A stretch of 49,334 nucleotides of DNA. It comes from a bacterium. GTDB lineage: Bacteria > Cyanobacteriota > Vampirovibrionia > Gastranaerophilales > UBA9971. The notes beneath the pieces were generated by a model. That model saw only the letters and a list, made by a program, of their open reading frames with translations, made no database searches and was not told the origin of the DNA. Below, piece after piece: positions 18,534 through 27,314 of this stretch. Location: the NCBI GenBank assembly GCA_037147175.1, contig JBAWVS010000016.1, positions 1 through 49,334 of the forward strand. The letters are read 5' to 3'. Each line of letters starts with the position of its first letter. The stretch's first letter is position 1. The position numbers and the translations under genes were made by a program.

Positions 18534-18639
18534 CCAATTGTATGGTTCAGAGTTACAAAATCTTAATAAACAGGAGGTTATGCGCGAAAAAACAAATTTA
18601 CAGATTATTTTTACAAAAAAAAAGAAAAGGATGCAAATT

Positions 18640-19086
18640 ATGAAAGAAATTACAATTCGCGAATTTGACCCTTGTAGATGCTTTAGAAGCCAAGAAGATG
18701 CCAGAAATTGGCTTTTAAAAAACATTTACAAGTTAGAGAAACTCATTAATTCTGAAATCAAAGAACCTAAATATCTTGATGATGTCCCGGAGTTTATACG
18801 GCCTGATATTTACGGAAAAATAAGAAATTCTCGAGACTTATTGGTAGTTAGTATAAATCTTGATAAAAAAATCACCAACGATGATCTCAAAAAATTTCTT
18901 GATACCGTGGCTTTCAACGACGCATCATTAGCGGTTTGGGTACTGACAGAGATTGATGAGAGACTGCAATGTATGCTTGAGTGGATAAGTCAAAAAATGG
19001 AGCCGAAAGTGGAGTTTTTAATATTGAAATTGTCCGCATTCGAAGTTGAAAAGTCCGGACCGGCTCTTAGCTTAGACAGAATGTAG
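18640..19086 (+). CDS. Unknown protein, possible divergent PD-(D/E)xK-like fold
   Basis: From the ATG at 18640 (AAAAGG 9 nt upstream) the product is 148 residues. In-frame starts at 18538 (TTG), 18580 and 18631 are possible. The N-terminal segment (ITIREFDPCRCFRSQEDA) is not recognised. The C-terminal segment, DASLAVWVLTEIDERLQCML...VEFLILKLSAFEVEKSGPA, resembles the second half of RecB-like nuclease domains of the DUF4268/NucS type (pattern VIWI...ALDWLN...FFGVEL...S.PAP). The expected ExK is not clear. It follows the terminase gene and ends before a strong hairpin terminator. Function not assigned. Confidence 0.5.
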   Translation: MKEITIREFDPCRCFRSQEDARNWLLKNIYKLEKLINSEIKEPKYLDDVPEFIRPDIYGKIRNSRDLLVVSINLDKKITNDDLKKFLDTVAFNDASLAVWVLTEIDERLQCMLEWISQKMEPKVEFLILKLSAFEVEKSGPALSLDRM

Positions 19087-19118
19087 TCTTAGCATACCGA
19101 CATAATACAACCCCAATC

Positions 19119-19166
19119 TCCTTATGCAAACTAACATACAACTGTTATACGCATAAGGATTTTTTT
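19119..19166 (+). terminator. Rho-independent terminator after the terminase operon
   Basis: TCCTTATGC (19119-19127) pairs perfectly with GCATAAGGA (19151-19159), followed by seven T residues. A smaller AACA/TGTT helix can form in the loop. It ends the methylase-terminase transcript before the DUF2924-recombinase pair. Confidence 0.75.
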
Positions 19167-19292
19167 ATGACCGGCAAATTAAATTGTCTTCTCTCAGAAA
19201 CAAACCAGACAATAAGCTTCTTAAATGCTTGATTTCAGAGACAGAAAGAGTGATTAATGTGTCTGTACTTAAGTATAGAAAGGATTACAGAC

Positions 19293-19739
19293 ATGACAGA
19301 AACCATCGAAGAACTGCAAAGTCTGCCAAGACAAGAATTAATCCAAAAATGGAAAAAATTGTTTAAAACAAATTCCCCTCAACATGCAAGAAAAGAATTC
19401 CTGATAAAGCATATTGTGTGGGAACTTCAGGCAAAAAAACAAGGCGGTTATTCGGCACAGACAAAAAAGCAGCTTGATAAACTTGCGGAGAAACTCGCTA
19501 AAAAGCAAGATGTTAATGAAAATGACGTGAAAGAAACCTGTCGACAAAGTTCTGTTTTTGAGATCAAATCGGGTACAAAGCTCATAAGGGAGTATAAAGG
19601 CGAGAAACACGAAGTTATAGCTCTTGATAAAGGTTTTAAGTATAAAGATAAATTTTATAAAAGCTTATCAGCCATAGCAAATGAAATAACCGGCACAAGA
19701 TGGAACGGTAAAATCTTTTTTGGAGTAAAAAGCGCATGA
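19293..19739 (+). CDS. DUF2924 protein, partner of the serine recombinase
   Basis: This is a 148-residue basic protein of the DUF2924 family. The diagnostic C-terminal half is clear: GTKLIREYKGEKHEV, ALDKGFKYKDKFYKSLSAIA and TGTRWNGKIFFGV. DUF2924 genes are repeatedly found directly before phage-type large serine recombinases, where they may act as a DNA-binding accessory or directionality factor; that role is not proven. I chose the ATG at 19293 because AAAGGA lies 8 nt upstream; an in-frame ATG at 19257 lacks an SD. It overlaps the recombinase start by 4 nt (ATGA), indicating coupling. Confidence 0.87.
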   Translation: MTETIEELQSLPRQELIQKWKKLFKTNSPQHARKEFLIKHIVWELQAKKQGGYSAQTKKQLDKLAEKLAKKQDVNENDVKETCRQSSVFEIKSGTKLIREYKGEKHEVIALDKGFKYKDKFYKSLSAIANEITGTRWNGKIFFGVKSA

Positions 19740-21412
19740 GCATTGCAGGTAAAAAAATAATCAGGTGTGCCATTTATACAAGAAAATCTTCGGAAGAAGG
19801 TCTTGATCAGGATTTCAATTCTCTTGATGCCCAAAGAGAAGCCTGCGAATCATATATTAAGTCTCAGCAACACGAAGGCTGGGTTCTTGTCGAAAAACAA
19901 TATAATGATGGCGGATTTTCAGGAGGCACTTTAGAAAGACCTGCGCTTAAAGAACTGTTTCAAGATATTGAAGCCGGCGAAATTGATACTATAGTCGTTT
20001 ATAAAATTGACAGGCTTACTCGTTCCCTTATGGATTTTTCCAAAATTGTTGAATTATTTGATAAAAAAGCAGTTTCATTTGTTTCAATAACACAGCAGTT
20101 CAATACCACAACCAGTATGGGGCGATTAACACTTAATATTCTTCTGTCTTTTGCTCAATTTGAAAGGGAAGTTACAGGCGAAAGAATAAGAGATAAAATT
20201 GCCGCATCAAAGAAAAAAGGTATGTGGATGAGCGGAAAGCCGCCCATCGGATATGAATTAAAAGAGAAAAAGCTTTTACCGGATGTTGAGCATATGAATA
20301 AAATAAAAATAATTTTTGAAAAATATCTTGAATTAAAAAGTGTGCCGGATTTAACCGGTTACCTGAAAGAAAATAATATAAAAACTAAAAATAATATATT
20401 TTTTACAAAAGGAGCCTTATATCATATTCTGCAAAATAAAATTTATGTCGGTTTAATTACACACAAAGACAAAGTATATGACGGTGAACATCAAGCTATA
20501 ATTGAGAAGGATGTTTTTGAAAAAGTTCAACAAATATTATCACAAAACAGAATTGACAGAAAAAATTCAATAAATGCTAAAACACCTTCATTCCTTGCCG
20601 GAAAGCTGTTTGATGATGCAGGAAACAGAATGACTCCAAGCCATAGTAATACAAGAAACAGAAAGTACAGATACTATGTCAGTCAAGCAATAATTCAAGC
20701 CAGAAAGAATGAAGCAGGTTCTGTATCGAAAATTCCCGCAGGTGAAATTGAAAAAGTTGTTACTGAAGAAATTAAAACATTTTTATTTAATACAAAAAAT
20801 ATTCATCAATACATTGAAGATTACGATATTCATAAGCAAAAAGAACTGATGTTATCAATAAAAAGCTTGCAGCATGATATTAAAACCGGGTTTAATAATG
20901 CTTTTATCAGGACAATCTTAAGCAAAATAGTTTTGTATAAAGAAAAAATAGAGATTACTTTTTGCAAGGAGCAATTACTAAAAGCACTACATTCGGTAAA
21001 TTCTAATACAATACTGCCTGAAGAAATTAAAAAAGATACTACTGAGCCAATTTTTATTACAAAAGCTTTACGGCTGTCACAGACTTCTAAAAATGGCGGC
21101 ATAATAATAATCACGGATTCGCAAAAACAGGATGTTAATATTAACCCTCATTTAATTAAAGCTATAGCCAAAAGTCATTACTGGAATAATCTTTTACTAT
21201 CCGGCGAAGCGGTAAGCAGTAAAGATATACAAAAAATGGAAAATTTAAATGATAACACTTACATTAAAGATGTTTTACGTTTAAGATTTCTCGCTCCTGA
21301 TATTACAGAAAAGATTTTAAACGGTACTCAGCCACCGGAGATGAGTATTCAGAAACTTTTTAAGATTAATACGTTTGATTGGACTGAACAAAGAAGATTA
21401 TTGAATATCTAA
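19736..21412 (+). CDS. Large serine recombinase (phage-type integrase)
   Basis: This is a 558-residue recombinase. The resolvase domain (8-150) has the nucleophile in YTRKSSEEG (Ser18), the segment SLDAQREACESYI, FSGGTLERPAL, and VVYKIDRLTRS. The Recombinase domain follows (KGMWMSGKPPIGYEL). In place of a Cys zinc ribbon there is a GNRMTPSHSNTRNRKYRYYVS segment, typical of the DUF2924-associated subgroup. Its gene ends the phage-like module, about 235 nt before tRNA-Ala, so it is probably the integrase of the element. I could not find matching att repeats. An SOS or lysogeny link is not visible. Confidence 0.93.
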   Translation: MSIAGKKIIRCAIYTRKSSEEGLDQDFNSLDAQREACESYIKSQQHEGWVLVEKQYNDGGFSGGTLERPALKELFQDIEAGEIDTIVVYKIDRLTRSLMDFSKIVELFDKKAVSFVSITQQFNTTTSMGRLTLNILLSFAQFEREVTGERIRDKIAASKKKGMWMSGKPPIGYELKEKKLLPDVEHMNKIKIIFEKYLELKSVPDLTGYLKENNIKTKNNIFFTKGALYHILQNKIYVGLITHKDKVYDGEHQAIIEKDVFEKVQQILSQNRIDRKNSINAKTPSFLAGKLFDDAGNRMTPSHSNTRNRKYRYYVSQAIIQARKNEAGSVSKIPAGEIEKVVTEEIKTFLFNTKNIHQYIEDYDIHKQKELMLSIKSLQHDIKTGFNNAFIRTILSKIVLYKEKIEITFCKEQLLKALHSVNSNTILPEEIKKDTTEPIFITKALRLSQTSKNGGIIIITDSQKQDVNINPHLIKAIAKSHYWNNLLLSGEAVSSKDIQKMENLNDNTYIKDVLRLRFLAPDITEKILNGTQPPEMSIQKLFKINTFDWTEQRRLLNI

Positions 21413-21429
21413 AACATCATTTTATTTTT

Positions 21430-21458
21430 GAAGTTGCTGCTAAAACCGGCAGCTTTTT
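21430..21458 (+). terminator. Terminator of the recombinase gene
   Basis: GCTGC and GCAGC form a short GC-rich stem around a TAAAACCG-type loop, followed by TTTTTT. It lies about 20 nt after the recombinase stop codon. Confidence 0.65.
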
Positions 21459-21607
21459 TCTTTGCTTAAAATAAAACGGGGGCTAGTGAAAAAGTAAAAA
21501 GAGAATTTTGCATAACTTTACACAAAATTTACACGAAATCTCTCTTATATGAATTCTCTTTAATTTTACAACTGGCAGAAATCGCCGTGGGTGCGGGAAA
21601 TTTGGCA

Positions 21608-21632
21608 ACAAAAAAGGGGCTTCTCTCCCCTG
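21608..21632 (-). terminator. Terminator of tRNA-Ala
   Basis: On the minus strand AGGGG, a 7-nt loop and CCCCT are followed by a run of T. It lies 15 nt beyond the 3' end of the tRNA gene. Confidence 0.65.
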
Positions 21633-21646
21633 CTTTGAAAAAGATA

Positions 21647-21719
21647 TGGAGCGTAGGAGATTCGAACTCCTGACCCCCACACTGCCAGTGTGATGCGCTA
21701 CCAACTGCGCTAACGCCCC
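21647..21719 (-). tRNA. tRNA-Ala (GGC anticodon)
   Basis: The 73-nt cloverleaf has acceptor GGGGCGT/ACGCTCC with discriminator A, D-arm GCGCAGTTGGTAGCGC, an anticodon stem TCACA/TGTGG with loop CTGGCAG (anticodon GGC), and T-arm around GTTCGAATC. The acceptor stem contains the G3:U70 wobble pair, the main identity element of tRNA-Ala. CCA is not encoded. It is the first core gene after the recombinase. tRNA genes are common integration targets, but no duplicated tRNA end was seen. Confidence 0.95.
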
Positions 21720-21864
21720 AATTTTTATGAAATTATATAAAAATTTTTCTGTTTCGCCTAAAATTAATATTACAAATCAATAATAATTGTCAATAAAATT
21801 GTTTTTGCAATCCGACAAATAATTATTAATAATTAAACATTTAAGAGTTTAAGAGTTTATAAAT

Positions 21865-22467
21865 ATGACTTATTTATCCGATAAAGAAGCTGAAAACATA
21901 GAATCCATATTTGAAAATGACGGAGTAATTGCATTTCCAACCGATACCGTGTGGGGAATAGGCTGCCTGCCTGAAAATATAAAAGCAGTAGAAAAAATTT
22001 ATTCAATAAAATCAAGAGATGCAGGAAAACCCTTGATTCTACTGGGTAAAAACCTTGAAAGTCTTCTACCGTACATAGAAAAATTGCCCGAAACAGCAAA
22101 AAAAATTACAGAAAAATATTTTCCCGGAGCGTTAACTCTTGTTGTTAAAAAAAGCCCTCTTACCTCTGATTATATTACTGCCGGCTTTAATACCGTAGGG
22201 ATAAGAATTCCTGACTGCCCTGTTTTTATTGAAATGCTGGAAAAATGCACATATAAAGGTGTTATCGCCACAACAAGCGCGAATATTTCTGAGATGGGCG
22301 CCGTATCCACAAAAACAGAAGTAATAAACTCAATTGGTGATAAAATTGATTTCATTCTTGATGATTTTGGCTTCATCTCGAAGGGGAAAGAGTCAACGGT
22401 TATTTCTATAGACGAATCAGGAATTATTAAAGTTTTAAGACAGGGAGCAGTAGAGGTAAAAATATAA
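21865..22467 (+). CDS. tsaC: L-threonylcarbamoyladenylate synthase (YrdC/Sua5 domain)
   Basis: This 200-residue YrdC-domain protein makes threonylcarbamoyl-AMP from Thr, bicarbonate and ATP for the t6A37 modification of ANN-decoding tRNAs. The signature FPTDTVWGIGC (about 26-36), IKSRDAGKPLILL, a YFPGALTLVV segment, VGIRIPDCP and TTSANISE are all present. The length matches the stand-alone domain and lacks the Sua5 C-terminal extension. Its stop overlaps the rpiB start by 1 nt, so the two form an operon. Confidence 0.95.
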   Translation: MTYLSDKEAENIESIFENDGVIAFPTDTVWGIGCLPENIKAVEKIYSIKSRDAGKPLILLGKNLESLLPYIEKLPETAKKITEKYFPGALTLVVKKSPLTSDYITAGFNTVGIRIPDCPVFIEMLEKCTYKGVIATTSANISEMGAVSTKTEVINSIGDKIDFILDDFGFISKGKESTVISIDESGIIKVLRQGAVEVKI

Positions 22468-22904
22468 TGGAAAAACCAAAAATAGCAATCGGATCAGACC
22501 ATGGCGGATATGAATTAAAAGAAATCGTTAAATTATATATTGAAAAACATGGCTACGAATATAAAGATTTTGGGACACATGACGGAAATTCCATAGATTA
22601 CCCGATTATTGCAAAAGAAGTCGCCAAAAAAGTTGCCTGTAAAGAATTTGATAAAGGAATACTTGTTTGCGGCTCCGGTTTAGGGGTTGCAATAGCGGCA
22701 AACAAAGTCAAAGGTGTCAGGGCTGTAACCTGTCACGACACATATTGCGCAAAAATGAGCAGACTTCATAACAATGCAAATGTTTTAACTATGGGCGGCA
22801 GGGTTATTGGTGCTGATGTCGCTTGCGAAATTGTAAAAATCTGGATAGAAACTGAATTTGAAGGCGGTCGCCACCAGAGAAGAGTTGATATGCTCGAAGA
22901 ATAA
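22467..22904 (+). CDS. rpiB: Ribose-5-phosphate isomerase B
   Basis: This 145-residue LacAB/RpiB sugar-phosphate isomerase interconverts ribose-5-P and ribulose-5-P in the non-oxidative pentose phosphate pathway. Motifs: IAIGSDHGGYELK at the N-terminus, GTHDGNSIDYP, ILVCGSGLGVAIAANKVKGVRA, and TCHDTYCAKMSRLHNNANVL with the active-site Cys in CGSG. TAATG overlap with tsaC shows translational coupling. Confidence 0.96.
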   Translation: MEKPKIAIGSDHGGYELKEIVKLYIEKHGYEYKDFGTHDGNSIDYPIIAKEVAKKVACKEFDKGILVCGSGLGVAIAANKVKGVRAVTCHDTYCAKMSRLHNNANVLTMGGRVIGADVACEIVKIWIETEFEGGRHQRRVDMLEE

Positions 22905-22922
22905 TCTGGATTTAGCCAAATA

Positions 22923-23654
22923 TTATTTATTGAGCTCTTTTGAAATAGCAAGTCCTGCTTCATCACAAGGCAATTTTTCATTAATATAGTTATTTTCACT
23001 ATTTGCTTTACTAAAACCAAAAAGTTCTCTCATTGGTACAATAAATTTCCCATGAAAATTAGTTGCAAATTCGCCAAATTTTCCTGTTGTGCCTGCAGCA
23101 GCTGTACCGAACATGTGATAATACTTGCCTGCAAAATCTTTATTATCTTTAATTGGAGTTAATATACTTGCCAAATATGCCTCACCCATTTTATCAGCCA
23201 TACTTTCATTAAATTCACCGTCATGCTTTTTTACATAATTATTGAAAAATTTTTCGCCAACAAGTTTTTCAATTCCTACTTTATCATCATAAACAGAACC
23301 GATTTCTCTTGCCCTACCTGTCATTTTCAAAGCATCCTGCGCTGTAATTAAAGCCTTAACTCTATCTCCTTTATTTAGTTCAAGAGAAATTTTGTATATA
23401 TCCTGCGGTTCTACTTTTTTTCCGCTTTTTGCTTTTATAGATGAAAGTTTTCTTACATCTTCCATTAATTTATTTTCTTTATGAGTTCTATACCCTGACT
23501 CTAAAACATCATAAGGCATAAGATGTCCAAAAACCATACCTGTAGTACTAATATCCTTATCTACAGTTACTTTGTTTTTATGAGTATTATTATAATTTTG
23601 TTCTACTTTTTTGAACAAAACAGGCAGTTTAGCTAAATTCACATTGTTTCCCAT
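22923..23654 (-). CDS. Unrecognised 243-residue protein
   Basis: I do not recognise this family. The protein is soluble-looking, with no signal peptide or transmembrane helix. Segments worth noting are ALKMTGRAREIGSVYDDKVG, MADKMGEAYLASILTP, and a glycine-rich FGTAAAGTTGKFGEFATNFHG near residue 185. A clean SD (GGGAGAGAG) precedes the ATG. It is convergent with rpiB, separated by only 18 nt, and stands alone on its strand. It could be a lineage-specific protein. Confidence 0.65.
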   Translation of the reverse strand: MGNNVNLAKLPVLFKKVEQNYNNTHKNKVTVDKDISTTGMVFGHLMPYDVLESGYRTHKENKLMEDVRKLSSIKAKSGKKVEPQDIYKISLELNKGDRVKALITAQDALKMTGRAREIGSVYDDKVGIEKLVGEKFFNNYVKKHDGEFNESMADKMGEAYLASILTPIKDNKDFAGKYYHMFGTAAAGTTGKFGEFATNFHGKFIVPMRELFGFSKANSENNYINEKLPCDEAGLAISKELNK

Positions 23655-23924
23655 AAAATTCTCTCTCCCGTCATAACCATACCTATATATATAAAAACAA
23701 AATATATGGAATAATTGCTTAAAATTTAAAACTCATAAATATTTAATTTCTGGAGATTATTTTTCTTTAAATATTTATGGAAAAATTTTGTTTTTTTGCG
23801 AGTTCAGGTTAGAAAAAAATAAAATATTTATTGGTCAAAATATTTATTTAATAATAGAATGATAAATATAATATTTTTTTATTTTGATCGGGAGCTTTAA
23901 TATTAGTTGGGCAGGATGTTTTTG

Positions 23925-25862
23925 ATGAATTTTACTAAAAGAAAAATATATTCAAGTTTAGTGATTACCGCTATTCTTTTGAATGTTTTTTCTCATTCTT
24001 CAATTGCAAAGAACAATCCGGCAACAGATGACGAAAAGCACTCTGTAGAAGTAAAAAATATTGATGCAGGAAGTATTAAACCACTTGAAAACAAAACTTA
24101 TGACAGTGCTGTTACAATAAAAGAAATTGATATAGACGGAAATAACCTTGTAAATACTCAAAATATATTAAGTAAACTTAATATAAAACCCGGAGAAAAA
24201 TTTAACAGGGATTCAATACAGGAAGATTTAAAAAATATCTATAAAATGGGATATTTTACCGAAAAAATAAAGGCTGTTCCCCAACAAACCAATGATGGAA
24301 TCACTTTACATATTCAGGTTGAAGAAAATATTCCTGTTACAGGGTTCAATGTTACAGGTAATAATGTTGTTTCGAATGAAGAAATTCTAAAACTGCTCAG
24401 CAGTCAAGAAGGTTTGCCTCAAAATATTACCGAATTAAACAATTCTATTAAAGATATAGAAAATTTATATGCAAGCAAAGGTTATATTCTTGCAAAAGTA
24501 CAGAAAATTTCCGATGATCCTGATGGTGTAATAAATATTCAACTGAATGAAGGCAAAATTCAGGAAATTAATATTTCCGGAAATACTAAAACAAAAGATT
24601 TTGTAATTAAAAGAAATTTAACGATAACTCCGGGAGAAGTTTATAACGAAAATATCCTAAAACAGGATTTAGCAAGATTATTTGGGACTCAGGCTTTTTC
24701 TGATGTTCGAAGAGTTATTTCCGCATCTGCCGAAGATCCTGATAAATATAAAATTACCATTGAAGTTGACGAAAAAAGAACGGGCTCGATTTCATTAGGT
24801 GGCGGTGTTGATACTGAAACAGGCTTTTTTGGTTCTGTAGGTTATGCAGATAACAACTTTAGAGGATTAGGTCAGGAATTAAATACTAATTTTACTATGG
24901 GAAGCGGAGTAATTTTTAATGATTCTTCCGTTGTTGATAAAGCTCCTCTTCAATTTGAAGCCAATTTTGTAGAACCGAGATTAAAAAATACTCTTAATTC
25001 ATTGCGATTAACAGCTTTTGCAAGAGATCTGGCAAGCTATCAAGTTCCGCTGGGCATAGAAAAAAGATTTGGGGGAGAAGCAGAGATTGCAAGACCTATA
25101 AAAAAAGTTCCAAATTTAGCTGGCAGCATTTCTTTGGGCGTTGAAAAAGTAAAATTATCCGAAGGTGACGAAGCAGGTATAAAACAAAAGTTTGTAGATG
25201 GCGGATATACTGATACATTCAGAATATCAAAAAGAGCAGACCAGTTGCAGGGTGGAACATATCTCACCTTAGGGCCGGGAGTTGTTTATGATACGAGAAA
25301 CAGTATTATCAATCCTACTGAAGGCTGGTATGCATCAACATCATTAAAAGAATCTTTCATGTTGTTCGGGGATGCAGGAACATTTGGAAAAATCAGCGGT
25401 TCAGTTAGAAAATATTATCCCGTAGGCGAAAAATCCACTGTTCTTGTAAGCGGAAAGCTTGCTTCAAAAGTAGTCGGAGATTTGCCTGAATTTGCTGCTT
25501 TTAGACTTGGCGGACCTTATTCAGTAAGAGGATTTAGAGAAGGCGATATTGGAAACGGTCAAGGCTTTATGATGGCAACAACAGAATTCAGAACACCTAT
25601 ACCTTATATGGACAAAGTTAAATACAAATTTCTAAGAGATATTAGAGCAGCTTTCTTTGCTGATGCCGGTACTTTATTCCATAAAACTTTTGTAACCGAT
25701 CTATACAATAGACCCGGTTATGGAATTTCTGTCGGCAGCGGGTTAATAGTTCCAATTCCTATGTTAGGTCCAATAAGATTTGATTATGGTTATCCTATAA
25801 CTCACGTAGGTGCCGGCAACAGAAAAGGTATATTTACATTTGCTGTAGGTGACAGATATTAG
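23925..25862 (+). CDS. bamA: Outer membrane assembly protein BamA/Omp85 with three POTRA domains
   Basis: This is a roughly 645-residue Omp85 protein that inserts beta-barrel proteins into the outer membrane. A signal peptide (about 1-30) precedes three POTRA domains (about 50-125, 128-200, 205-275), each with the GN...L...PG pattern, e.g. IDGNNLVNTQNILSKL and ISGNTKTKDFVIKRNL. The barrel starts at GSISLGGGVDTETGFFG and includes the L6 motif GGPYSVRGFREGD. Three POTRAs, rather than five, is the cyanobacterial-type arrangement. I chose the ATG at 23925 (CAGGA 8 nt upstream); TTG 23907 and ATG 23916 are alternatives. It is followed 20 nt later by an OmpH/Skp gene, the classical pairing. Confidence 0.92.
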   Translation: MNFTKRKIYSSLVITAILLNVFSHSSIAKNNPATDDEKHSVEVKNIDAGSIKPLENKTYDSAVTIKEIDIDGNNLVNTQNILSKLNIKPGEKFNRDSIQEDLKNIYKMGYFTEKIKAVPQQTNDGITLHIQVEENIPVTGFNVTGNNVVSNEEILKLLSSQEGLPQNITELNNSIKDIENLYASKGYILAKVQKISDDPDGVINIQLNEGKIQEINISGNTKTKDFVIKRNLTITPGEVYNENILKQDLARLFGTQAFSDVRRVISASAEDPDKYKITIEVDEKRTGSISLGGGVDTETGFFGSVGYADNNFRGLGQELNTNFTMGSGVIFNDSSVVDKAPLQFEANFVEPRLKNTLNSLRLTAFARDLASYQVPLGIEKRFGGEAEIARPIKKVPNLAGSISLGVEKVKLSEGDEAGIKQKFVDGGYTDTFRISKRADQLQGGTYLTLGPGVVYDTRNSIINPTEGWYASTSLKESFMLFGDAGTFGKISGSVRKYYPVGEKSTVLVSGKLASKVVGDLPEFAAFRLGGPYSVRGFREGDIGNGQGFMMATTEFRTPIPYMDKVKYKFLRDIRAAFFADAGTLFHKTFVTDLYNRPGYGISVGSGLIVPIPMLGPIRFDYGYPITHVGAGNRKGIFTFAVGDRY

Positions 25863-25882
25863 TGTATAACGGAGTGAATATT

Positions 25883-26359
25883 ATGAAAATGTTTAAAAAA
25901 ACTATTGTTTTGCTGGCTGTTATGTCCATAATTTGCGGATATACAGCAAAATCCTATGCGGCAGGAATAGCTGTCGTTGATCTGGATAAAATCAGGGATA
26001 ATTACACTAAATCACAAGAACTTGCAGCCGATTTAAAAGTTAAAGAATCTGAACTTCAAAAATTTGTAGTTGATGCTCAAAAACAGGTTCAAGATGCTAA
26101 AACTCCTTTAGAAAAGAAAAATCTGGAAGATAAATTAGGCGAGCAGTTTAATATAAAAAGAAATGCTTATGCAAACGATCAATCTCAAAAATGGGGTGTG
26201 ATTGAAGATGCTGTTATTAAATCAATAAAAGAAATTTCTGCCTTAAACAAATATGACATAATTTTGAACAAACAGGTTGTTATTGACGGCGGCTTTGATA
26301 TCACTGATGACGTGCTTACAAAATTAAATACACCGGCTAAAGCCACAAATAAAAAGTAA
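25883..26359 (+). CDS. skp: OmpH/Skp-family periplasmic chaperone
   Basis: This is a 158-residue exported protein: signal peptide 1-27 ending AKSYAA, then AGIAVVDLDKIRDNYTKSQ, a coiled-coil middle (KVKESELQKFVVDAQKQVQDA), and a C-terminal KYDIILNKQVVIDGG-type strand with DITDDVLTKLN, as in OmpH/Skp. It holds unfolded outer membrane proteins in the periplasm for BamA. The ATG at 25883 has GGAG 9 nt upstream; a GTG overlapping the bamA stop is also in frame. It is in an operon with bamA. Confidence 0.9.
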   Translation: MKMFKKTIVLLAVMSIICGYTAKSYAAGIAVVDLDKIRDNYTKSQELAADLKVKESELQKFVVDAQKQVQDAKTPLEKKNLEDKLGEQFNIKRNAYANDQSQKWGVIEDAVIKSIKEISALNKYDIILNKQVVIDGGFDITDDVLTKLNTPAKATNKK

Positions 26360-26383
26360 TTAAGTTTATAAAGAAATTCTATA

Positions 26384-26411
26384 TTGACTTAAGTACTGCT
26401 TGTAGTATTAT
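26384..26411 (+). promoter_or_regulatory. Sigma-70-type promoter candidate for tRNA-Phe
   Basis: TTGACT (26384-26389), 16-nt spacer, TATTAT (26406-26411). It lies about 87 nt before the mature 5' end of tRNA-Phe, in the gap after skp. Confidence 0.5.
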
Positions 26412-26497
26412 TTTAATCGGAAGAGGCTTTGCCGTTCGTATAAAACAAATTTGCCTTAATTAATTCATACAAAACAAACGTAATCAATAATAAATAT

Positions 26498-26570
26498 GCC
26501 GAGATAGCTCAGTTGGTAGAGCAAGGGACTGAAAATCCCTGTGTCCACAGTTCAATTCTGTGTCTCGGCA
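26498..26570 (+). tRNA. tRNA-Phe (GAA anticodon)
   Basis: The 73-nt cloverleaf has acceptor GCCGAGA/TCTCGGC with discriminator A, D-arm GCTCAGTTGGTAGAGC, anticodon stem AGGGA/TCCCT with loop CTGAAAA (anticodon GAA), and T-arm CACAG/CTGTG around TTCAATT. CCA is not encoded. A T-run directly after the gene can serve as terminator. Note TTCAATT in place of the usual TTCGAAT T-loop. Confidence 0.95.
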
Positions 26571-26682
26571 TATTTTTTTTGTTTAATATTTTATTAAAAT
26601 CAAATTCAAACATCCTGCAAATGTTCGTTTTTGTTTTGCAAAAATACAGTAAAATGATTACTAGAGGTCTTTGAGGGCAGAG

Positions 26683-27312
26683 ATGAATTTAAACATAATC
26701 AGACATAAAATATTTATTATTTTTAAATTATTTGTAATTTTAATAATAGTTTTTTTACTATGCGGTTATGGTTATGCAGGTGATTTGCCGCAGTTGGGAA
26801 AATCAATAAAACCGGATGACGAAAAAGAAATTCAGGACAAACAGCAGGCTCCTGCAAAAATAGATAGTGAATTTGAATTTCCTGCAACAAAAACGTTTTT
26901 CCCGAGAATTTATTCAAGCCGTAATATAAATAAATACAGCGATTACTTGCAGGATATAAAACAGATTGAGCCTATTCTAACAAGCTTGAAACAAGTTATT
27001 AAATCTGATAATTCAGATAAAGTTCAGCAGTTTTCCGCAAAAGTAAATATTATTAATTTATACGTTGATGATTTGAAAGAAAAATACGCTAACAGACAGG
27101 AAAAAAATTACGAATCTTTTAAACAGCTTGTTGTTCTTAATAAATACCTCACCGAAGCTGCAAATTATCAAAGAATAGCAGCTAAAAACAAAAAGAACTC
27201 AAAAGGCACTGCTTCTAACAAACTTGACTATGAAAAATATATAAGTCAAAAAATAAATAAATATTCAAGTTCACTTGATGCGGTTCTTGAAATAATACAA
27301 AATGCAAATTAA
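26683..27312 (+). CDS. Exported or membrane-anchored protein of unknown function
   Basis: This is a 209-residue protein with an N-terminal hydrophobic segment (about 15-35) ending near YGYAGDLP, consistent with a signal peptide or anchor. The rest is charged and helical, Lys-rich, with a C-terminal coiled-coil tendency and no recognised domain. GAGG lies 6 nt before the ATG at 26683; a TTG at 26671 is also in frame. It is convergent with rmuC, ending 2 nt from that gene's stop. Confidence 0.65.
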   Translation: MNLNIIRHKIFIIFKLFVILIIVFLLCGYGYAGDLPQLGKSIKPDDEKEIQDKQQAPAKIDSEFEFPATKTFFPRIYSSRNINKYSDYLQDIKQIEPILTSLKQVIKSDNSDKVQQFSAKVNIINLYVDDLKEKYANRQEKNYESFKQLVVLNKYLTEAANYQRIAAKNKKNSKGTASNKLDYEKYISQKINKYSSSLDAVLEIIQNAN

Positions 27313-27314
27313 AT

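Noticed and set aside
19167-19232. A 21-codon plus-strand frame directly after the terminator T-run
   Set aside because: It starts inside the terminator tail with no ribosome binding site and resembles nothing known.
19184-19366. A 60-codon frame overlapping the DUF2924 start
   Set aside because: It is out of frame with the clearly conserved DUF2924 protein and has no SD.
21647-21719. tRNA-Ala as the attachment site of the serine recombinase element
   Set aside because: I found no second copy of the tRNA 3' end in the window, and large serine recombinases usually use short core sequences within genes. Position alone is not enough.
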